NCBI GenBank assembly: GCA_001804805.1
Contig: MHBH01000043.1
Location: 1 to 64,000 of the forward strand
From: Lentisphaerae bacterium GWF2_49_21
GTDB lineage: Bacteria > Verrucomicrobiota > Lentisphaeria > Victivallales > GWF2-50-93
Direction: 5' to 3'
Length of the DNA: 64,000 nucleotides
Shown: positions 48,476-57,667 of the stretch, one piece after another
How positions within the stretch are numbered: the first letter of the stretch is position 1
Layout: each line of letters begins with the position of its first letter
Made by a program: the position numbers and the translations under genes
The notes under the pieces: generated by a model
The model's database searches: none
Told to the model about the DNA's origin: nothing
What the model saw: only the letters and a program-made list of their open reading frames with translations

Positions 48476-48991
48476 GCTACGTTCCCGATGCCCTGGAAGA
48501 CATGTATATATCAATTAGGCGTCGTCGTCAACGGACTTGAAATCCCAAGCTCCAACTTCCAAAATCCAAACAAATTCCAATTTACAAACAAAGCTAAAAA
48601 CAAGAACAGCCCTTGCGGGCTTAATCCTCCTACGCCAAGAGGGCTTCCCTCTTCGTCCGCTGTAGCGGAACTACGAGGGACAGGACGGAGGACAGGCTAC
48701 GAACGGATACAAATAAATTCTTGAAGATTGAATATGTTTGTAGTTAACGTCGCAAGACGTGTTCTTGATTGATTTGCTTGTAGTAGCGCATGTTTGCGCG
48801 TTAAGTAGGTACGTGCTTCAGCATGTACCATCTTAAAGTCTAAGAATGGGACAGGCTAAAGCCCGTCCCTACTTTAAGAACGCTCGAACACGAGCTATCC
48901 GCCTTCGCCAAGATGCTACGGCGAGACAAGCTACGAACAAATATCCTAAGTCCGGCAGGCTCCGTGGCGGATTGGAACTTGGAGCTTGCAA
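48476..48991. repeat. Repeat-filled gap with heptamers and several REPs
   Basis: A heptamer array at 48545-48586 (CCAAGCT, CCAACTT, CCAAAAT, CCAAACA, AATTCCA, ATTTACA) is followed by CTACG-type hairpins, an AACGTCGCAAGACGTG hairpin near 48737, a GTAGTAG hairpin at 48779-48800, the reversed composite REP at 48804-48880, and heptamers GGAACTT, GGAGCTT at 48974-48987. No gene was seen. Confidence 0.7.
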
Positions 48992-49867
48992 TTATTTCCT
49001 CCCAGCAAAACCTTCCTTGACTATATTCCATACCCCGTCCGCCATTCTCTCGTGCCCGTAATTTGAAAGATGAAGTCCGTCCGCACTTCTGGCGTCACCA
49101 GTGATAAATCCGGAGAAAACCCGCCGTGGAACAAGATATACTCCGTATTTTTTGCACAGCTCACGCTGTACTGAACAGAAAGCACTGCTGAATGGCGGCA
49201 AGGGAACTTCAAACATGACAACGGTCCGTCCTGGCAGACACACCTTCTTGAGAAGCTTCTCCATGTCCTCCCTGAACTGTCTCAGCGGGAACCTGCGGAG
49301 TATGTCGTTGCCACCTATTTCAAGCAGTACAAATGCCTTTTCATCCTTGATGCCGTCGGCACTGGACAAGGCCGTTGAGAATACTGCTCCACCTACGGCA
49401 AGATTCACAGTTTTTATCCCGTATTTCTGCTGAATGACATCCGTCCATCTCTTCTCACCCTGGAATCCGATCCCTGCGCTGATCGAATCGCCGACCACGT
49501 AAAGCTTGTCGAAATTCCCTGCGGGGATTCGGGGAACGATCCAATGCGTGCCTTCGACAAGGGCCGCGGTCACACAAAGCATAGCCAGAACAACTTTCAG
49601 CAATATGACAGCTTTTTTAACAGTATCATTTTCCAGATGCACAAGTACAAGCAGGAAGAATATCGCCACAAGGATTATAGAAGGCAGGAAGGGAAGAGGG
49701 ATTGAAGCCGTAAAAATTCCGATCAGTCCAACGAGCAGCCCCACCCTGAAAATGATCTTGACAAGCAGGTTCTTGTCAAAAAAAGAAAGCAGTACTGAAA
49801 ACAGGATCAATCCAATCCCGCTGTAGAACGACCACCCCGATCCAAAATGCATTACCAGAGGATTCAT
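48992..49867 (-). CDS. Membrane-anchored SGNH/GDSL hydrolase
   Basis: The 291-residue protein has three or four membrane segments in its first 110 residues, then an SGNH-type esterase domain: nucleophile block VVGDSISAG, GGNDIL and the catalytic DGLHLS. Such enzymes remove acyl groups from glycans or lipids; the substrate is unknown. I chose ATG at 49867 (MNPLVMHFGSG); the longer frame begins inside rnr. A 10-base A/T hairpin sits directly upstream, between rnr and this gene. Confidence 0.83.
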   Translation of the reverse strand: MNPLVMHFGSGWSFYSGIGLILFSVLLSFFDKNLLVKIIFRVGLLVGLIGIFTASIPLPFLPSIILVAIFFLLVLVHLENDTVKKAVILLKVVLAMLCVTAALVEGTHWIVPRIPAGNFDKLYVVGDSISAGIGFQGEKRWTDVIQQKYGIKTVNLAVGGAVFSTALSSADGIKDEKAFVLLEIGGNDILRRFPLRQFREDMEKLLKKVCLPGRTVVMFEVPLPPFSSAFCSVQRELCKKYGVYLVPRRVFSGFITGDARSADGLHLSNYGHERMADGVWNIVKEGFAGRK

Positions 49868-49893
49868 AAAAAATTTTCTCTGAAAATTTTTTA
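49868..49893. other. A/T-rich hairpin between rnr and the SGNH gene
   Basis: AAAAATTTTC and GAAAATTTTT enclose TCT. It could end the rnr transcript or fold the leader of the next gene. Confidence 0.5.
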
Positions 49894-51888
49894 ATACGCG
49901 ACCGGCCTGAAGAGTGCGCTGCCTTTGATGAGGTCGATGTGCTCCGGCATCACGTAGATGAAATCGCCGCATTTGTACTTCGAATGGGTTCCGCTCGTTA
50001 TGAACTTGCTCTTGCGCTTCTTGTAGGCGAACCCAAGATATTCAACCGGAATGAATGACAATATCCCCAGATCAGGAATGAAAACTCCGAGCCCTGCGGC
50101 TGAAATCTTCCGTATCACACCCTCAAAACAGTCTATGTCCGCCTCAAGCAGTTTCTCTTTGAGATAATGCAGCTTGAGGCGGTCGTTTGCCGCATAATAC
50201 GCCTCGTCATTGTTCTGCTCCTTCTCCGAACATTCCAACGCGATCCTCGCAACTTCATCCTTGCCTCTCATCTTGCCGGCAAAATCCACGGCCCAGAGCT
50301 GCTGGTGGACAAGCAGGTCGGGATACCGACGGATAGGACTCGTGAAATGGCAGTATGTCCCTTTGCCCAATCCGTAATGCAGCTGGTTCTTCTCATGGTA
50401 GGTGGCCCGCTGAAGTGAACGCAGGAACGCATCCATGATCACCTGCTTCCGATGATCGTCCGGAAGCTTTGAGAGAAAATGGTTGCACGCCTTACGGCTT
50501 CCCAGATCACCTGTATGAAGCCCGAAAGTTTCCTCGACAAATCCCGAAAACTCCTGCTGCTTCTCATCGGTAGGTTCGGGATGGATCCTGAAAATACCTG
50601 GAATGTTCCGCCTGACAAGCTCCTTCGCGACCTCGACATTTGCCGCAAGCATGCACTCCTCGACGAGCATGTCCGATTCGGTCTGGACTTCACGCCGCAG
50701 CCCTTTGATTTTTTTCGTGACATCGTCACAAAGCACTCTGATCTCAGTGGTGGAAAGCTGCAGGAATTGCTCCATCTCCCTGCGGTAATGCCTCATTTTC
50801 CTCGTCAACTCGACAAGCATTTTCATATGATGCGCAATTTCCGGCTCCCAGCTGCACGGTTTGCCGTCGATAAAATCCTGGACCTCGTCGAATGTAAGCC
50901 TCTTCGCGATCCTCAGACGGCTGTGCACCCTTCTGGAACGGATAATCATTCCAGTATGCGCGTCAACTGTAAAAATCACGCTGTGACAGTATGACTTCTT
51001 GCCGGGGATAAGACTTATCGTCTGGGTGATGTCCTTCGGCAGCATAGGAAGCGTGTTGCCGGGGATATATGATGTAAAGGATCTTTTTTTCGCCTTGATG
51101 TCCCATTCTGAATCGTGCCATATCCATGCTGCGACATCCGCAATATGGATACCAAGATCCATTTCATTTTTTTCTTTTCCTGGCCTGATAGAAATCGAGT
51201 CGTCGAAGTCCTTAGCGTCCGGAGGATCAATTGTCATGCAGACAAGATCCGACATGTCCTCCCTGTCGACCTGGATTGGTTCTATCTGGGCTGCCTTCTC
51301 CCAGTCCTCAGCGGAATATGGCGGACAAAGCCCGTATTCTTTAATTACTGCGGCGATGTCGGATTCTACTGTGCCCGCCTGTCCGATCGTAGATTTAAGC
51401 GTGCCCCGATGTTCCCTATCCTGAAACCTGCCTCCAGACATCTGCCCCCTGGCACCTGCCTCCTGCCCCCCGACACCTGACACCTTTCCCGTTTCTTCCA
51501 GCTCTATCTCGACCCAGTCGCCTTTTCTGGCGTTCTTGATGCTTCCGTTAATCGTGATGTCGCCCTGGAGTTTTTTGGAAAGCGGTCTGACTTTTCTTCC
51601 GGCGATCAGTTCACCGACAACAGTCTTCCTGGAACGTTCTATGATTTCGGCAATTCTTCCGGCAGGCCCTTTCATGTTCGGCCTCTGCTCCCGGAGAAAA
51701 CTTACTTTGACAATGTCACCGTCAATGGCGTTGTCCAGAAATCGCGGAGGAATGAAAATATCCTGGGTTCCATCTTTCGGTGTGACAAATCCGAGACCGC
51801 CAGCGGAAACGCTCAGTTTCCCCTCGACAAAAGTCTCCTTCTGCTCTTCTCTTCTATGCTTTTCCAGCTTATGCCGCCATTTTGCCAT
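49891..51888 (-). CDS. rnr: Ribonuclease R (RNB family) with 21-residue repeat insertion
   Basis: RNase R degrades structured RNA from the 3' end. The 665-residue protein has an N-terminal cold-shock region (GLGFVTPKDGTQDIFIPP), the catalytic acidic motif TIDPPDAKDFDD, HFTSPIRRYPDLLVHQ and a C-terminal S1 segment. Between the second cold-shock domain and the RNB domain lies a Gly/Arg/Gln-rich stretch encoded by nine heptamers (51426-51488). ATG at 51888 follows AAGGG by nine bases; a TTG at 51897 is an alternative. Confidence 0.94.
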   Translation of the reverse strand: MAKWRHKLEKHRREEQKETFVEGKLSVSAGGLGFVTPKDGTQDIFIPPRFLDNAIDGDIVKVSFLREQRPNMKGPAGRIAEIIERSRKTVVGELIAGRKVRPLSKKLQGDITINGSIKNARKGDWVEIELEETGKVSGVGGQEAGARGQMSGGRFQDREHRGTLKSTIGQAGTVESDIAAVIKEYGLCPPYSAEDWEKAAQIEPIQVDREDMSDLVCMTIDPPDAKDFDDSISIRPGKEKNEMDLGIHIADVAAWIWHDSEWDIKAKKRSFTSYIPGNTLPMLPKDITQTISLIPGKKSYCHSVIFTVDAHTGMIIRSRRVHSRLRIAKRLTFDEVQDFIDGKPCSWEPEIAHHMKMLVELTRKMRHYRREMEQFLQLSTTEIRVLCDDVTKKIKGLRREVQTESDMLVEECMLAANVEVAKELVRRNIPGIFRIHPEPTDEKQQEFSGFVEETFGLHTGDLGSRKACNHFLSKLPDDHRKQVIMDAFLRSLQRATYHEKNQLHYGLGKGTYCHFTSPIRRYPDLLVHQQLWAVDFAGKMRGKDEVARIALECSEKEQNNDEAYYAANDRLKLHYLKEKLLEADIDCFEGVIRKISAAGLGVFIPDLGILSFIPVEYLGFAYKKRKSKFITSGTHSKYKCGDFIYVMPEHIDLIKGSALFRPVAY
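51426..51488. repeat. Nine-unit heptamer array inside rnr
   Basis: ACCTGCC, TCCAGAC, ATCTGCC, CCCTGGC, ACCTGCC, TCCTGCC, CCCCGAC, ACCTGAC, ACCTTTC: nine uninterrupted 7-base units, 63 bases or exactly 21 codons, so the frame is kept. Confidence 0.92.
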
Positions 51889-51938
51889 GTTCAACAACCC
51901 TTAATGTCCTTTCATATTCATCGCAATATACTAATTTG

Positions 51939-52160
51939 TCTAAAGTATGTCGGGTTTTAACCCGACGATTAATTGGCGGTTTAAAAACCGCCTTACTTTA
52001 AGATCGTAATTTGGAATAAGAACATGCCTTACGGCATTAACTACAAACAAATTAATCAAGAACACGTCTTGCGACGTTAACTACAAACGAATTCACAAGA
52101 ATCTAATTGCATAAGTTCGTAGTTAAGCTCGCAAGAGCTGTTCTCCTGTTTCTGTATCGG
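51939..52160. repeat. REP cluster between rnr and panB
   Basis: GTCGGGTTTTAACCCGAC and GGCGGTTTAAAAACCGCC hairpins within 51945-51995, then a 71-base double element at 52018-52088 (ATGCC-TTAC-GGCAT and ACGTC-TTGC-GACGT, each followed by CTACAAAC), then GTAGTTAAGCTCGCAAGAGC near 52118-52141. The panB promoter is not obvious. Confidence 0.75.
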
Positions 52161-52293
52161 CCAGGATTTATTCGCCAATGGCGATATGACCGAGTTACTT
52201 CTTTGCATTTTTCCCGTTTCACCCTTATTTTATATCTTTAATCCTTTATTTACATTTATTTGCGTATTATTTTCACAAAATCAATTGGTAATT

Positions 52294-53100
52294 ATGGACA
52301 TCCAGAAGAAAATCACGACCCGGTATTTCCGGCAGAAAAAGGAAAAAGGCGAGAAGATACTGTCACTGACCGCCTATGACGCCCCGACTGCGAAGTTCGC
52401 GGAGGAGTGCGGCATAGAACTCCTCCTTGTCGGAGATTCACTCGGTATGGCACTGCTCGGCTACAAGAGCACCATACCCGTCACCATCGAACAGTCCCTC
52501 CACCACTGCGCCGCCGTCGCACGCGGTGCGAAATTCGCATTCATCGTCGGCGACATGCCGTTCATGACCTACCATCCGAGCGTCAAGACGGCGATGACCA
52601 ATGCCGCCAGATACATACAGGAGGCAGGAGTAGACGGAGTGAAGCTTGAAGGCGGCAAGGTCATATCCAAAACCATAACCCGACTTGTCGGGGCCGGTGT
52701 ACCGGTAATGGGCCATATCGGACTTCTCCCCCAGAGCGTCCTCACCCAGGGCGGTTACCGCATAGCCGGCAAGACCAAGGATGAAGAACAGCGTCTCATC
52801 GAAGACGCGAAAGCCGTCGAGGATGCAGGAGCTTTCTGCATCGTCCTCGAATGCATCCCCGCAGAATTGAGCGCACGCATAACCGCATCATTGAAAATTC
52901 CGACGATCGGAATCGGTGCAGGCCCGAAGTGCGACGGCCAGATCCAGGTGGTCAACGACATACTCGGAATGTTCACCGACTTCATTCCGAAACATGCGAA
53001 ACGCTATGCCAACCTCAGCGAAGAGATGAAAAAGGCCTTCACGGCATATGCCAGCGAAGTAAGCTCCGGCAAGTTCCCGGGGAAGGAAAATTCGTTCTGA
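52294..53100 (+). CDS. panB: 3-methyl-2-oxobutanoate hydroxymethyltransferase
   Basis: PanB makes ketopantoate for coenzyme A synthesis. The 268-residue protein has LTAYDAPTAKFAE, LLVGDSLGMALLG, VGDMPFMTY, VKLEGG and the end GIGAGPKCDGQIQVVNDILG. ATG at 52294 is chosen because the longer frame adds a hydrophobic leader unlike PanB. Direct 71-base repeats lie on both sides (52018-52088, 53176-53246). No panC or panD is adjacent. Confidence 0.95.
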   Translation: MDIQKKITTRYFRQKKEKGEKILSLTAYDAPTAKFAEECGIELLLVGDSLGMALLGYKSTIPVTIEQSLHHCAAVARGAKFAFIVGDMPFMTYHPSVKTAMTNAARYIQEAGVDGVKLEGGKVISKTITRLVGAGVPVMGHIGLLPQSVLTQGGYRIAGKTKDEEQRLIEDAKAVEDAGAFCIVLECIPAELSARITASLKIPTIGIGAGPKCDGQIQVVNDILGMFTDFIPKHAKRYANLSEEMKKAFTAYASEVSSGKFPGKENSF

Positions 53101-53103
53101 CCG

Positions 53104-53440
53104 GAGCGCTGGCGTCCCGCCGGCATTACTATTCTTCGAACCGCTTAATAAATTCCGAAATTCAGAAAAGAATCCAAGAACATGCCTTACGGCATTGACT
53201 ACAAACAAATCAATCAAGAACACGTCTTGCGACGTTGACTACAAACATATTCAATCTTCAAGAAATTAATTGTATCCGTTCGTAGCGGCCTACTGCGGTG
53301 GCTGCAGTTTTATCAATAAGAAACTTTTACCGGTAAAGTAGGGCGGTCATTCCTGGCCGCCATCTTGTCGGGCTGGAAGGCCCGACATACTTGTTGTGAA
53401 GTTACTATATCGATGAAAGCTAAACGGTATAAGCTCGCAA
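53104..53440. repeat. REP cluster between panB and ispD
   Basis: GGAGCGCTGGCG-TCC-CGCCGGC at 53103-53126, the second copy of the 71-base double element at 53176-53246, a 71-base element at 53304-53374 shared with 61513-61583, GTCGGGC/GCCCGAC at about 53367-53385, and AAGCTCGCAAGAGCTG near 53421. No gene was seen. Confidence 0.75.
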
Positions 53441-53470
53441 GAGCTGTTCTTATCCTGTCTTATTTCAGAA

Positions 53471-54169
53471 TTATCTGTCCAGATAGGTTTCCGCTATCTT
53501 CAGATCCTCCGGATAGGTGATCTTTAAATTCGGCAGCTTGTATTCGAAAAGATAAGGTTTTTGGCCGGCCATCTCCATGACGGCGGAATCGTCTGTCAGC
53601 TCAAGTTCCTTTGCAAATGCCCGCACATAGGCGGCCATCAGGCTTTCAAGCGGGAATATCTGAGGAGTCTCGACCTGCCAGATGCAGCTGCGGTCAAGAG
53701 TCCTGATGACGATGCACTTCCTGTTCGACTGTTTAACGGTATCTGTCATTCTCTTTGCAACAACCGCCCCGCCATGCCGCCTTGCAGCCCTGTATGCGGG
53801 AATCAGAAGCTCCGACCTGGCGAGAGGACGCGCCGCATCGTGGACCGCCACAAACTTCGCCGTCAGGGGAAGTATTGAAAGACCGCTCATCACAGAATGC
53901 ATCCTGGTCTTTCCGCCATACGCGATCCTCACATCGACCCCGGGGAGATATTTCCGGATGGCGTCCGCGAACTCCGCAGTTTCAGATTTTTTAACGACAA
54001 GGACGAGGTTTCCCGGCGGACATAGCCCATGGAAGTTCTTCAATGAATGTATGAAGACCGGGACACCTGCGAGTTTCGCAAGGAGCTTGTTCCCCCTACC
54101 AAATCTTGAACCGCTCCCGCCGGCCACGACCACAATTCCAAGTTCCGGATTTACTTTGTAGTTAATCAT
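53471..54169 (-). CDS. ispD: 2-C-methyl-D-erythritol 4-phosphate cytidylyltransferase
   Basis: IspD makes CDP-methylerythritol in the non-mevalonate isoprenoid pathway. The 232-residue protein has VVVAGGSGSRFG with a following NKLL, GGKTRMHSVMSGL, VHDAARPL and the C-terminal KITYPEDLKIAE. ispF is not adjacent. It follows the lipoprotein gene by 50 bases filled with a heptamer array. Confidence 0.94.
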   Translation of the reverse strand: MINYKVNPELGIVVVAGGSGSRFGRGNKLLAKLAGVPVFIHSLKNFHGLCPPGNLVLVVKKSETAEFADAIRKYLPGVDVRIAYGGKTRMHSVMSGLSILPLTAKFVAVHDAARPLARSELLIPAYRAARRHGGAVVAKRMTDTVKQSNRKCIVIRTLDRSCIWQVETPQIFPLESLMAAYVRAFAKELELTDDSAVMEMAGQKPYLFEYKLPNLKITYPEDLKIAETYLDR

Positions 54170-54184
54170 ATTATCTCAAACTTC

Positions 54185-54219
54185 TGATTACTGATCACTG
54201 TTTACTGATTACTGTATTT
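54185..54219. repeat. Heptamer array
   Basis: TGATTAC, TGATCAC, TGTTTAC, TGATTAC, TGTATTT: five uninterrupted 7-base units between the lipoprotein stop and ispD. Confidence 0.88.
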
Positions 54220-54845
54220 TACTTCGTCGGCGTCACATCCGGCCTTAGGTCATGTACTAAGTCCATAGCGCAACGGTAATACAATCCCATGGTAATCCTA
54301 GACCAGTTGATGTGATCGATGAGCGATGATATGGGCGAAAGGAATGAAATACCCCAGTCCGAATCAAGCGACCAGGTATTTCCGGAATACAGGAGCCTAC
54401 CATCCCTGGTATCATAGATGTTGATCTTAAGCATCACATATGAATACGCCGCAAAAATGAACCAGAAATGATCCTGGGTGATGACTTCGCCGACAATCAC
54501 GGCGTCGCTGTTCTGCTGGCGGGCGACCTTCAGTGCGTCTGAAGAGCAGAAAGGCCTTGCAACCAGCTTGTCCGTCTCATCAGGATTCGTGCATGGGCCT
54601 ATGAGGGAGAATCCCTGGAACATGGCCAGTCGCGCCCTCTCGGAGGCCTCCTGATACCATGTAGTGTTCTTGAAAGGATAGATCGTGAATGATTTCGGGT
54701 AGTTTTTGGTGAAACCGTAGTTGTTGGCGTCGACTGTCCTGTAGGTGTTGTGGCCGTCATACGTCATCGCATGGAACGTCCCGCATCCGGAACAGAATAT
54801 GGCACAGAATGCCAATAGGATGAGTGACAGATATATTCTCTTCAT
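54219..54845 (-). CDS. Lipoprotein, possibly GNA1162-like
   Basis: The 208-residue protein has a signal peptide and lipobox (IFCSGCG, Cys21). The mature part (SFTIYPFKNTTWYQEASERARLAMFQGFSLIGPCTN ... SDAVIVGEVITQDHF) resembles outer-membrane lipoproteins that work with ABC-type export or CsgG-like assemblies. That likeness is weak and should be treated as a hint. It lies upstream of ispD on the same strand. Confidence 0.7.
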   Translation of the reverse strand: MKRIYLSLILLAFCAIFCSGCGTFHAMTYDGHNTYRTVDANNYGFTKNYPKSFTIYPFKNTTWYQEASERARLAMFQGFSLIGPCTNPDETDKLVARPFCSSDALKVARQQNSDAVIVGEVITQDHFWFIFAAYSYVMLKINIYDTRDGRLLYSGNTWSLDSDWGISFLSPISSLIDHINWSRITMGLYYRCAMDLVHDLRPDVTPTK

Positions 54846-54928
54846 AATTCTCCCTGCTGTTACATTAATCCGGTTATTATAATACAGGATCCAAGTTTAT
54901 AAAGTTTGCTTAAGAAGAATTTATATTG

Positions 54929-54952
54929 AAAAAATCCCGAAAAGGATTTTTT
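54929..54952. terminator. Hairpin between divergent lipoprotein genes
   Basis: AAAAAATCC pairs with GGATTTTTT around CGAAAA. It overlaps the first two bases of the -35 box of the promoter at 54951. Confidence 0.5.
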
Positions 54953-54979
54953 GACATTAAGGGGAGGAGGCCATATAAT
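54951..54979 (+). promoter_or_regulatory. Consensus sigma-70 promoter
   Basis: TTGACA (54951-54956), exactly 17 bases, TATAAT (54974-54979). Both hexamers are perfect. The expected start near 54986 gives a very short leader before the ATG at 55000. Confidence 0.88.
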
Positions 54980-54999
54980 ATAAAAAAAAAGGAATTCCA

Positions 55000-55539
55000 A
55001 TGAAAAGAATACTGATTATCTTGATGGCATTACTGTTTGCTGCCGGATGCGGAGAGAAGAAGACCTCCAGCTTGAAAAACAACGTCCTCAGCGCAAGGAC
55101 CAGCTTCGCACAAGGTGATTTCAACCTTAGCACCCCCAAAGGATGGACATATCAGGATAAAGAATCGACCAAGGATGCATTCACCTACAAATCACCCGAC
55201 GGCAAGTCCCAGCTCGTAATTACTGTGGCGCAACTTGACAAGTCGATGCCGAAGGAGGAAAAAGCGAAGTTCTTCAAGGCTTTTGTCGAAAACAGACGGA
55301 AAATGGAGACGGACGCAAAACCGTCGCCTGTCCTTTCCGACACCGTAGTCGGCACAGGTGAAGGCTTCATATACGCCAAATATGCCGGAATTGAAAAGAC
55401 ACAGGACCGCTGTTACGCCACGCTGATCACAGCCGAAAAGGGCAAGCTCTTCACCCTTTGCGTGCAACGGACCGGCGTCGACAAAGAGGCCCTGACAGCC
55501 CTCTCCAATGACATCTTCTCGAACTTCAACGTAAAATAA
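55000..55539 (+). CDS. Small putative lipoprotein
   Basis: The 179-residue protein has a signal peptide with lipobox (LFAAGCG, Cys17). The mature domain (FNLSTPKGWTYQDKESTKDAFTYKSPDGKSQLVITVAQL) has the look of a PsbP/DcrB-like fold, but I cannot assign it. AAAGGA precedes the ATG. Its perfect promoter predicts strong expression. proS follows 52 bases later and may be co-transcribed. Confidence 0.78.
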   Translation: MKRILIILMALLFAAGCGEKKTSSLKNNVLSARTSFAQGDFNLSTPKGWTYQDKESTKDAFTYKSPDGKSQLVITVAQLDKSMPKEEKAKFFKAFVENRRKMETDAKPSPVLSDTVVGTGEGFIYAKYAGIEKTQDRCYATLITAEKGKLFTLCVQRTGVDKEALTALSNDIFSNFNVK

Positions 55540-55591
55540 TTTTTATTCATGGCTTCGCCAGGAATAAAAATTATAACTTAAGGATTAAACC

Positions 55592-57316
55592 ATGAAAATG
55601 TCGAAGCTTGTCGGCCGCCGTATTAAGGAGGCGCCAAAGGACGCGAAAACCGTCAGCCATAAGTTCATCATACGCGGTGGCTATGCCCGTCCCGTTTCTG
55701 CTGGAATCTATTCCCTGCTCCCTATCGGATTCCGCATCACCCAGAAGATCGAGAAGATCATCCGCGAGGAAATGGATGCGATCGAAGGACAGGAAGTCAA
55801 GATGCCTGTCGTCCTCCCCGCCGAACTCTGGGAGGAGTCAGGAAGATACAAGACCGTCGGCCCGGAACTGCTGCGGTTCAAGGACAGGAACGACAAGAGC
55901 ATGCTCCTGGGAATGACCCATGAGGAGGCCGTCGTGCATCTCACCCGTGGCGAAATAAACAGCTATAAGCAGCTGCCGGTCATGCTATACCAGATCCAGA
56001 CGAAATACCGCGACGAGGCCAGACCGCGCGCCGGACTCATCAGGGTCCGCGAATTCACCATGAAGGATGCGTATTCGTTCCACACATCGCAGGAATGCCT
56101 CGACAAGTATTATGAACGGGCGCACAAGGCATACGAAAACATTTTCCGCCGGGTCGGGCTCAAGGACTGCATTTCGATCAAGTCAAATCCTGGAATGATG
56201 GGAGGAAACGTCTCGCATGAGTTCATGGCCATAGCCGAATGCGGAGAAGACACCATCTTCATTTCACCGGACGGTTCATACAAGGCAAACCGCGAAGTCG
56301 CGACAGCCGCCTGGAAATATGAGAAGGCCCCTTCCCTTCCCCTGGAAAAAGTCCACACTCCCGGCAAGAAGACCATTGAAGAGGTCGCCTCCTTCCTCGG
56401 CATGAAACCTGAGAACGCTGGAAAAGCCGTATTCTATGTCGACAACGATGACAATCTTATCTTCGCAATGATCCGCGGAGACTTCGAGGTCAACGAGAGC
56501 AAGCTCCAGAATTTCCTAAAGACCGGAGAACTCAATTTCGCTAACGATGAAAGGATCAGGAAGGCCGGAGCCGTTCCTGGATTCGCCTCGCCGCTCTCGC
56601 TTGATCCGGCAAAGGTCAGGATAGTCGTCGACAATTCCATCGCAGGCTCATCGAACCTCATCGTCGGGGCAAACGAGGCCGACTACCACAACAAGAATTT
56701 CAATTTTGACAGGGATCTTCCTAACGCTGAAGTTACAGACATTGCGACAGTCCGCGAAGGCGATCCGTGCCCTGTCACCGGACAACCGCTCCTCCTCAAG
56801 CGCGGAATCGAAGTCGGGAACATCTTCAAGCTCGGCACTAAATATTCTGCCGCGATGAACTGCTCCTACATTGACCAGAACGGAAAGAGCAATCCGATGA
56901 TCATGGGATGCTACGGAATCGGAGTCGGACGGACAATGGCTTCGGTGATTGAGCAGTCGTCGGACAATTACGGCCCTATCTGGCCGATCTCGATCGCTCC
57001 CTACCAGGTGCAGATCTGCGCATTGAGCCCGGACGACCAGAATGTCGGTGTCACTTCTGAGAAGATCTGCAATGAGCTTACCGCACGTGGAATCGAAGTG
57101 CTCTACGACGACCGCGGCGAGAAGGCCGGATTCATGTTCAATGACGCCGACCTCATTGGAATTCCATTCCGTCTGATACTCTCGCCGAAGAACCTCCCGA
57201 ACGGGATGGTGGAATTCAAGGTCAGGGGCCAGAAGGAAAGCACGTTGATTCCCCTGGACAAAATCGTGGATTTCATCGCCGACAAGGTGAAGACCGAGTT
57301 CGAGAAGTATAAGTAA
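55592..57316 (+). CDS. proS: Prolyl-tRNA synthetase, bacterial type with editing domain
   Basis: ProS charges tRNA-Pro. The 574-residue class II enzyme has motif 2 (YRDEARPRAGLIRVREFTMKD), motif 3 (GIGVGRTMASVIEQ) and an inserted YbaK-type editing domain at about residues 225-380 that clears Ala-tRNA-Pro. AAGGA lies seven bases before the ATG. Confidence 0.96.
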   Translation: MKMSKLVGRRIKEAPKDAKTVSHKFIIRGGYARPVSAGIYSLLPIGFRITQKIEKIIREEMDAIEGQEVKMPVVLPAELWEESGRYKTVGPELLRFKDRNDKSMLLGMTHEEAVVHLTRGEINSYKQLPVMLYQIQTKYRDEARPRAGLIRVREFTMKDAYSFHTSQECLDKYYERAHKAYENIFRRVGLKDCISIKSNPGMMGGNVSHEFMAIAECGEDTIFISPDGSYKANREVATAAWKYEKAPSLPLEKVHTPGKKTIEEVASFLGMKPENAGKAVFYVDNDDNLIFAMIRGDFEVNESKLQNFLKTGELNFANDERIRKAGAVPGFASPLSLDPAKVRIVVDNSIAGSSNLIVGANEADYHNKNFNFDRDLPNAEVTDIATVREGDPCPVTGQPLLLKRGIEVGNIFKLGTKYSAAMNCSYIDQNGKSNPMIMGCYGIGVGRTMASVIEQSSDNYGPIWPISIAPYQVQICALSPDDQNVGVTSEKICNELTARGIEVLYDDRGEKAGFMFNDADLIGIPFRLILSPKNLPNGMVEFKVRGQKESTLIPLDKIVDFIADKVKTEFEKYK

Positions 57317-57325
57317 TGATTGTGG

Positions 57326-57660
57326 AGCGCTGGCAATTGTCTTGGCGTAGCATCTTAGCGAAGCCAGATCTGGTCGGCAATTCTTTAATAATGTGGTACA
57401 GGCGTCTCGCCTGTAATTTTGCTTTGAACATCGAACATTCAACTTTGAACTTCCAACTTCGAACGGAAGATGAATTCAAACTACCGGAGCGCCGGCATCT
57501 TGCCGGCAACGTAACACAGGCGTCTCGCTTGTGATTTCTTAAGACTTTGTTTGTAGTTAACGCGTTCTTGCGTGTTCTTCTCAGGGCATGAAAGACAGCC
57601 AATAATGGCTTGACTACGAACAAACGCGAAAACATTATTCCCGTAAGCTCGGTTACTGGT
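57326..57660. repeat. Dense repeat block after proS
   Basis: GGAGCGCTGGC... and a CTTGGCGTAGCATCTTAGCG-type hairpin come first. A REP follows at 57392-57416, then six heptamers at 57426-57467 (GAACATC, GAACATT, CAACTTT, GAACTTC, CAACTTC, GAACGGA). A GGAGCGCCGGCATCTTGCCG hairpin starts at 57486, a REP lies at 57511-57534 and a GTAGTTAACGCG-type one near 57552. No gene was seen in 57317-57667. Confidence 0.82.
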
Positions 57661-57667
57661 CTTATCA

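Noticed and set aside
48779-48880. Possible CRISPR-like spacing of palindromes
   Set aside because: The hairpins differ in stem sequence, have no constant spacer length and no cas genes are present. They fit REP elements.
54219-54845. LptE identity for the lipoprotein
   Set aside because: Lipoprotein near LPS-related functions is tempting, but it is over 10 kb from the lpt genes and the sequence looks closer to GNA1162-type proteins.
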